Positions 4,410-8,082 of a stretch of 8,082 nucleotides of DNA are shown here, one piece after another. How positions within the stretch are numbered: position 1 is the first letter of the stretch; every line of letters starts with the position of its first letter. Origin of the DNA: JAEUUM01 sp038326165 (lineage in GTDB: Bacteria; Bacteroidota; Bacteroidia; Chitinophagales; Saprospiraceae); contig JBBQJT010000084.1 of NCBI GenBank assembly GCA_038326165.1, positions 1-8,082 of the forward strand. Direction: 5' to 3'. The notes beneath the pieces are model-generated. The model searched no databases and was not told where the DNA came from. It worked only from the letters and a program-made list of their open reading frames with translations. A program made the translations under genes and the position numbers.

Positions 4410-7334
4410 ATGGCTAAACCAACCGAGCATAAAAGCGTTCAGCTTCGCATTTTAAAATATGCGAATGAAATCGGCTGGACTATTGTTTCACAAGGCGAAG
4501 CAGAAAGCCGCAGAGGTTTTGATACTACGGCTGCATCGCCAAGAGAGAAAGCAAAAAACGCAAGCCGCTTTTTTACCGACACCTTATTTGAAAAAATAAA
4601 TCAATTCAATCCCAAGTTTAAAAACAACAAAGAAGATTTGTTGCGTTTACTCGATTTGCCTTTACCTACAATTCATGGCAACCGTGATTTTTTGCATTAC
4701 CTGCAAGGCGAAAAAACATTTTTCAGCAAGGAAGAAAACCGAGAGTTTAATCTCATATTGATTGATTACGAAAATCCTTCTAACAATGTTTTTGAGGTAA
4801 GTGAGGAGTATTATTTATTCAATGGACAATATGCCAATCGAGAAGATGTGGTGTTCTTCATCAATGGCATTCCGGTAGTGGTGATTGAATGTAAAAACGC
4901 AACTAAAGATGAAGCCATTGCCATTGGAGTTGACCAGTTACGAAGATACCACAGGGAAACTCCTGAATTTATGGTTCCTCAACAATTGTTCACTGCAACA
5001 GAGAGTATTGGCTTTTCTTATGGCGTAACATGGAACACCATTCGCAGAAATATTTTCAACTGGAAAAGTGAAGAAATCGGAAACCTTGAAGTCAAAGTAA
5101 AATCGTTTTGCGATATTCAGCATATACTTGATCTGCTCAAAAAGTTTATCCTGTTTGCTGAGCAGAATGAAGAACTCAACAAATTTATTTTACGTCAACA
5201 CCAAAAAACAGCAGTTGACAAAGTAGTTGAAAGAGCTTTAGATCCAACAAAAACAAGAGGTTTGGTTTGGCATACACAAGGAAGTGGAAAAACTTACACA
5301 ATGATTAAAACAGCCGAGTTACTGTTTAAAGCACCACAAGCAGAGAAGCCAACCATTTTATTGATGATAGACCGCAATGAATTGGAAGACCAAATGCTTA
5401 AAAATCTTACTTCTATTGGCGTAAACAATGTGGAGCAAGCCGAAAGTATTCAGGATTTACAGAAGCTATTAAAGAAAGAGTATCGAGGTATTATTGTGAG
5501 CATGGTTCACAAATTCAGAGATATGCCTGCCGATGTGAGTTTAAGAAAAAACATTTATGTGCTGATTGACGAAGCACACCGAACCACAGGCGGAGACCTT
5601 GGCAATTTTTTAATGGCAGCAGTTCCAAACGCAACGTTTATTGGCTTTACAGGAACGCCAGTTGACAAAACAGTTTACGGAAAAGGCACTTTTAAAACCT
5701 TTGGCACAGATGACAATCAAGGATATTTGCATAAATATTCTATTTCCGACAGTATTGAGGATGGAACAACGCTTCCACTTTTCTATGGAATGGCTCCAAA
5801 TGATTTACTGGTTCCAAAAGATATTCTCGAAAAAGAGTTTTTAAATTTAGCCGAAGCATATGGAGTGAACGACATTGAGGAATTGAATAAAATTCTTGAA
5901 CGAGCTGTAAACACCAAAAATTTTCTAAAAGGTAAAGAACGAGTTGACAAGGTTGCAGAGTATGTTGCCAATCATTACAAAGAAAACGTTGAACCATTAG
6001 GATACAAAGCGTTTTTAGTCGGTGTCGACCGTCCTGCTTGTGCTATGTATAAAAAAGCATTGGATAAATATCTACCAACAGAATATTCGGAAGTGGTTTA
6101 TACTGGAAATAACAACGACACAGAAGATTTAAAGGCTTACCACAACGATGCAAAACGGGAAAAGGAAATAAGAAAAAAGTTTACAAAACTGAATGAACAA
6201 CCTAAAATATTAATTGTAACTGAAAAACTATTGACAGGTTTTGATGCCCCTATTTTGTATGCGATGTATTTAGACAAACCCATGAGAGACCATACTCTTT
6301 TGCAAGCCATTGCGAGAGTAAACAGACCTTATGAAAATGAAGAATTGGAAATGGTAAAACCACATGGTTTTGTTTTGGATTTTGTAGGCATATTTGAAAA
6401 TCTTGAAAAAGCATTGGCATTCGACAGCGATGAAATTAATGCGATTGTAAAAGATATTCAGTTATTAAAATACCTTTTTCAATCGAAGATAGAGAAAGAT
6501 GTTCCGCCCTATCTTGAATTGATTAAACATGGCTTTAACGATAAAGACACCGACAATTTAATTTCTTACTTCCGCGACAAATCAAAGCGAAAGGAGTTTT
6601 TTAAGCTCTTTAAAGAAGTAGAAATGTTGTATGAAATCATTTCGCCTGACAAATTCCTAAGACCCTATATTGACACTTATGCAACACTTTCGGCTATCTA
6701 TCAAGTAGTGCGTAACGCCTATGTAAAAAGGGTGCAGGTGGACAGAGAATTTCAACGAAAGACAAATGAGTTAGTTCAAAGTAAAATTGCAGGTTCAGTT
6801 CCAAATTTCAACAACGAGTTTTTTGAAATCAACGAAAAGACAATACAAAAAATAAAAGACAGTCAAGGCAACGACAATACAAGAGTTATAAACTTAATCA
6901 AGAGCATTGAGAAAATTGCGGATGAAAATTCAGACGACCCTTTTTTGATTGGAATTAAAGAAAGAGCAGAAGCAGTTGAGGAAAACTATGAAAGCAGACA
7001 GTTAAGCACTCAAGAAGCTTTAGACGAAATCCGCAAACTTTATGAAGAAGATATAAAACGAAGAAAGGAACAAGCCGAGAAAGGTTTTGACGATTTGACT
7101 TTCTTCATTTACAGAACACTGCTTGACAAGGAAATCAAGAATTCTGAAGAAGTGACAAAACAGATAAAAGCAGAATTTATAAATCATCCGAATTGGAAGT
7201 CCAGCGAAAAAGAATTAAGAGGCCTAAGACAAGCCATTTATTTTGCATTGCTTCCAGAAGAAGACGACATTGACAAAGCAGCCAATCTTATTGACGAATT
7301 ATTCAACAATTTATTCATTGCTTTTAAATTGTAA
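4410..7334 (+). CDS. hsdR: Type I restriction enzyme R subunit HsdR (nuclease and DNA translocase)
   Basis: A 974-residue protein of normal HsdR length. HsdR joins the methyltransferase/specificity complex, pumps DNA using ATP and cuts at a distance from unmethylated sites. The N-terminal PD-(D/E)xK nuclease is visible as REDVVFF...VVVIECKN, with D146, E160 and K162 as the likely metal-binding and catalytic residues. The superfamily 2 motor follows: Walker A GSGKT at 291-295, DEAH at 387-390, motif III GFTGTP at 412-417, motif V VTEKLLTGFDAP at 603-614 and motif VI QAIARVNRP at 632-640. The remainder to 974 is a charged, helical C-terminal region, as expected for the part that docks on the methyltransferase. 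All key motifs are intact and no frameshift is seen, so the enzyme should be active. The ATG lies immediately after the upstream stop, with no spacer for a separate ribosome site, and the next gene starts after 2 bp. Confidence 0.96.
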   Translation: MAKPTEHKSVQLRILKYANEIGWTIVSQGEAESRRGFDTTAASPREKAKNASRFFTDTLFEKINQFNPKFKNNKEDLLRLLDLPLPTIHGNRDFLHYLQGEKTFFSKEENREFNLILIDYENPSNNVFEVSEEYYLFNGQYANREDVVFFINGIPVVVIECKNATKDEAIAIGVDQLRRYHRETPEFMVPQQLFTATESIGFSYGVTWNTIRRNIFNWKSEEIGNLEVKVKSFCDIQHILDLLKKFILFAEQNEELNKFILRQHQKTAVDKVVERALDPTKTRGLVWHTQGSGKTYTMIKTAELLFKAPQAEKPTILLMIDRNELEDQMLKNLTSIGVNNVEQAESIQDLQKLLKKEYRGIIVSMVHKFRDMPADVSLRKNIYVLIDEAHRTTGGDLGNFLMAAVPNATFIGFTGTPVDKTVYGKGTFKTFGTDDNQGYLHKYSISDSIEDGTTLPLFYGMAPNDLLVPKDILEKEFLNLAEAYGVNDIEELNKILERAVNTKNFLKGKERVDKVAEYVANHYKENVEPLGYKAFLVGVDRPACAMYKKALDKYLPTEYSEVVYTGNNNDTEDLKAYHNDAKREKEIRKKFTKLNEQPKILIVTEKLLTGFDAPILYAMYLDKPMRDHTLLQAIARVNRPYENEELEMVKPHGFVLDFVGIFENLEKALAFDSDEINAIVKDIQLLKYLFQSKIEKDVPPYLELIKHGFNDKDTDNLISYFRDKSKRKEFFKLFKEVEMLYEIISPDKFLRPYIDTYATLSAIYQVVRNAYVKRVQVDREFQRKTNELVQSKIAGSVPNFNNEFFEINEKTIQKIKDSQGNDNTRVINLIKSIEKIADENSDDPFLIGIKERAEAVEENYESRQLSTQEALDEIRKLYEEDIKRRKEQAEKGFDDLTFFIYRTLLDKEIKNSEEVTKQIKAEFINHPNWKSSEKELRGLRQAIYFALLPEEDDIDKAANLIDELFNNLFIAFKL

Positions 7335-7336
7335 TC

Positions 7337-7822
7337 ATGGCTAAGTGGACAGACAAAATTGAATTTAAAAGTAGTGTTAGAGAATACGCTAAGAAGATGA
7401 ATATTAAAATTCATTCGCTTGCTTTACGACCTATGACAAACAAATGGGCTTCTTGCTCGACAGACGGAAATCTAAATTTCAACAAGGAACTACTGGACAT
7501 AGACAAAGAATTGGGCGAATATGTAATTGTCCATGAACTACTTCATTTCAACGTTCCTAATCATGGTAAATTATGGAAGAGTTTAATGACAGCTTATTTA
7601 GGCGACTATGAAAAAATAGAATTGAGATTAAAGAAAATTGCTGGAAGCCAACCCAATTTGCAAGCACATTTAAAAGCCGCACAAACCAACGCTGTTCCAA
7701 AGCTTTTAAAAGAGCTTGCAAAGCCAACGCAAGACAAAATTGTTTTTAAAAAATTTCCAACGCTTCAAAAAAAAATAAAACACACAACACACAAGCCAGA
7801 CAAAAAAGCACTCGACAAATGA
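7337..7822 (+). CDS. YgjP/DUF45-type zinc metallopeptidase of the restriction operon
   Basis: A 161-residue protein with the gluzincin-like signature HELLHFNVPNH at 66-76. H66, H70 and H76 are the likely zinc ligands and E67 the catalytic base. The upstream segment NKWASCSTDGNLNFNKELL corresponds to the (R/K)WGSCS..G.l.lN..L block of the YgjP (DUF45, SprT/WLM-like) family, with alanine in place of the common glycine. From ~105 the tail is basic and lysine-rich without a recognisable fold; it could contact nucleic acid. The protein is shorter than the ~230 residues common in the family, mostly at the N-terminus. It starts 2 bp after hsdR, so it is the third operon member. YgjP-like genes are known companions of type I restriction loci, but their role there is unsettled; turnover of HsdR or of a DNA-protein complex is a guess. 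No signal peptide, so cytoplasmic. Confidence 0.85.
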   Translation: MAKWTDKIEFKSSVREYAKKMNIKIHSLALRPMTNKWASCSTDGNLNFNKELLDIDKELGEYVIVHELLHFNVPNHGKLWKSLMTAYLGDYEKIELRLKKIAGSQPNLQAHLKAAQTNAVPKLLKELAKPTQDKIVFKKFPTLQKKIKHTTHKPDKKALDK

Positions 7823-7874
7823 CAATAACGGACGACATAAAAATGGTTGTAACCCACGACAGACAAGAACGCCA

Positions 7875-8008
7875 GCCTATAACAGCACCTACAAGAAATT
7901 GGCGGTTTAGTGCTTCGTATGACAGTTTTGTGGTTCAACAAACATTTGTGCTTCGTATGAGCATTTGTGGTGAAAATCGCCAACTTCTTGTAGCTGCAAT
8001 CCGTTGGC
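7875..8008 (+). other. attC-like recombination site at the end of the cassette
   Basis: This 134-bp element starts with GCCTATAAC (7875-7883) and ends with GTTGGC (8003-8008), mirroring the RYYYAAC...GTTRRRY frame of integron attC sites. Inside, arms at 7885-7908 and 7974-7997 pair at 21 of 24 positions, with two mismatches and one G-T wobble; such mismatches are typical of attC hairpins, which recombine as folded single strands. The loop region holds a 13-base direct repeat, GTGCTTCGTATGA (7910-7922 and 7948-7960), each copy followed by a TTTGTGG-like word. From memory, similar palindromes with GTGCTTCGTATG-like centres are widespread between genes in Bacteroidota. A 66-codon plus-strand ORF (7819-8019) runs through the whole element and is best explained as a by-product of it. 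The dyad is certain; its use as attC is inference. Confidence 0.65.
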
Positions 8009-8049
8009 AACAACCTTAAAGAAAAAAAACATACACCAAACTTTTGACT

Positions 8050-8082
8050 ATGGACTTTATTACAATTGATTTTGAGACAGCT
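8050..8082 (+). CDS. Start of a DnaQ-like 3'-5' exonuclease (partial)
   Basis: Eleven codons from an ATG at 8050 to the window edge read MDFITIDFETA. This is the usual opening of DnaQ/DEDD-family exonucleases, with the DxE of ExoI motif (here DFE) that binds the catalytic metals. Stand-alone proteins of this type in Bacteroidota start the same way. It begins 42 bp after the end of the attC-like element, behind an A-rich leader without a Shine-Dalgarno, and would be the gene of the next cassette. Only 11 residues are visible, so the family call rests on one motif and its position at the N-terminus. Confidence 0.6.
   Translation, partial: MDFITIDFETA

Larger units (their letters stand above)
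1939..8003 (+). mobile_element. Integron-like gene cassette carrying a complete type I restriction-modification operon
   Basis: The unit runs from TTATAGGC (after the G at 1938) to the G of GTTGGC at 8003, about 6.07 kb. It contains a ~320-bp non-coding leader, three same-strand genes (hsdM-S fusion, hsdR, metallopeptidase) and a terminal attC-like palindrome. Joining its two ends would recreate G|TTATAGGC, fully complementary to its own GCCTATAAC. The genes are more AT-rich than the relics to the left, in keeping with import. A different coding start (DnaQ-like) follows at once on the right, as in a cassette array. Classical cassettes usually hold one small gene without a promoter, so a three-gene, 6-kb cassette would be unusual. 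The boundaries are inferred from two short motifs and one palindrome. Confidence 0.5.

Noticed and set aside
7819..8019. Plus-strand ORF of 66 codons after the metallopeptidase, overlapping its stop as ATGA
   Set aside because: The overlap is suggestive of coupling, but about two thirds of the ORF is the attC-like palindrome and its direct repeats, so coding is unlikely. The first ~18 codons could be real only as part of a longer lost gene.

Overview
The window looks like accessory DNA from a member of the Bacteroidota. Reasons: the coding regions are AT-rich with almost no Shine-Dalgarno sites, -7 motifs of the type TAnnTTTG occur, the tyrosine recombinase C-terminus is of the kind usual in that phylum, and intergenic palindromes containing repeated GTGCTTCGTATGA-like words occur, which I associate with Bacteroidota genomes. 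This assignment is an inference; no rRNA or other marker gene is present.

Left part (1-1860): a scrapyard of relics. It holds the 5' end of a minus-strand membrane or exported protein (1-102), a non-coding stretch, and a minus-strand wreck of an RND-type efflux pump that has lost most of its second membrane half and is frameshifted (512-1139). Next come a degenerate 21-22 bp tandem array (1191-1490), a REP-like pair of palindromes (1578-1621) and the last ~65 codons of a tyrosine recombinase (1643-1837) that keep the catalytic R, H and Y positions.

Right part (1938-8003): a three-gene operon on the plus strand. It encodes a type I restriction-modification system in compact form: an HsdM methyltransferase fused to a single HsdS-like target recognition domain, then HsdR, then a YgjP/DUF45-type zinc metallopeptidase. 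The junctions are very tight: 0 bp between stop and start for the first pair, 2 bp for the second. No separate hsdS is present.

The main result is the frame around this operon. It begins at GTTATAGGC (1938-1946) and is followed by a 134-bp attC-like palindrome (7875-8008) that opens with GCCTATAAC, the exact reverse complement, and closes with GTTGGC. This is the geometry of an integron gene cassette whose circular form would restore a matched GTTATAGGC/GCCTATAAC site. The next cassette appears to start straight after and encodes a DnaQ-like exonuclease (8050 onward). The recombinase relic and a nested inverted repeat (1861-1932) sit immediately upstream of the first cassette, where an integrase gene and attI would lie. 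I therefore read the window as an integron-like locus of Bacteroidota in which a whole ~6-kb restriction-modification operon travels as one cassette.
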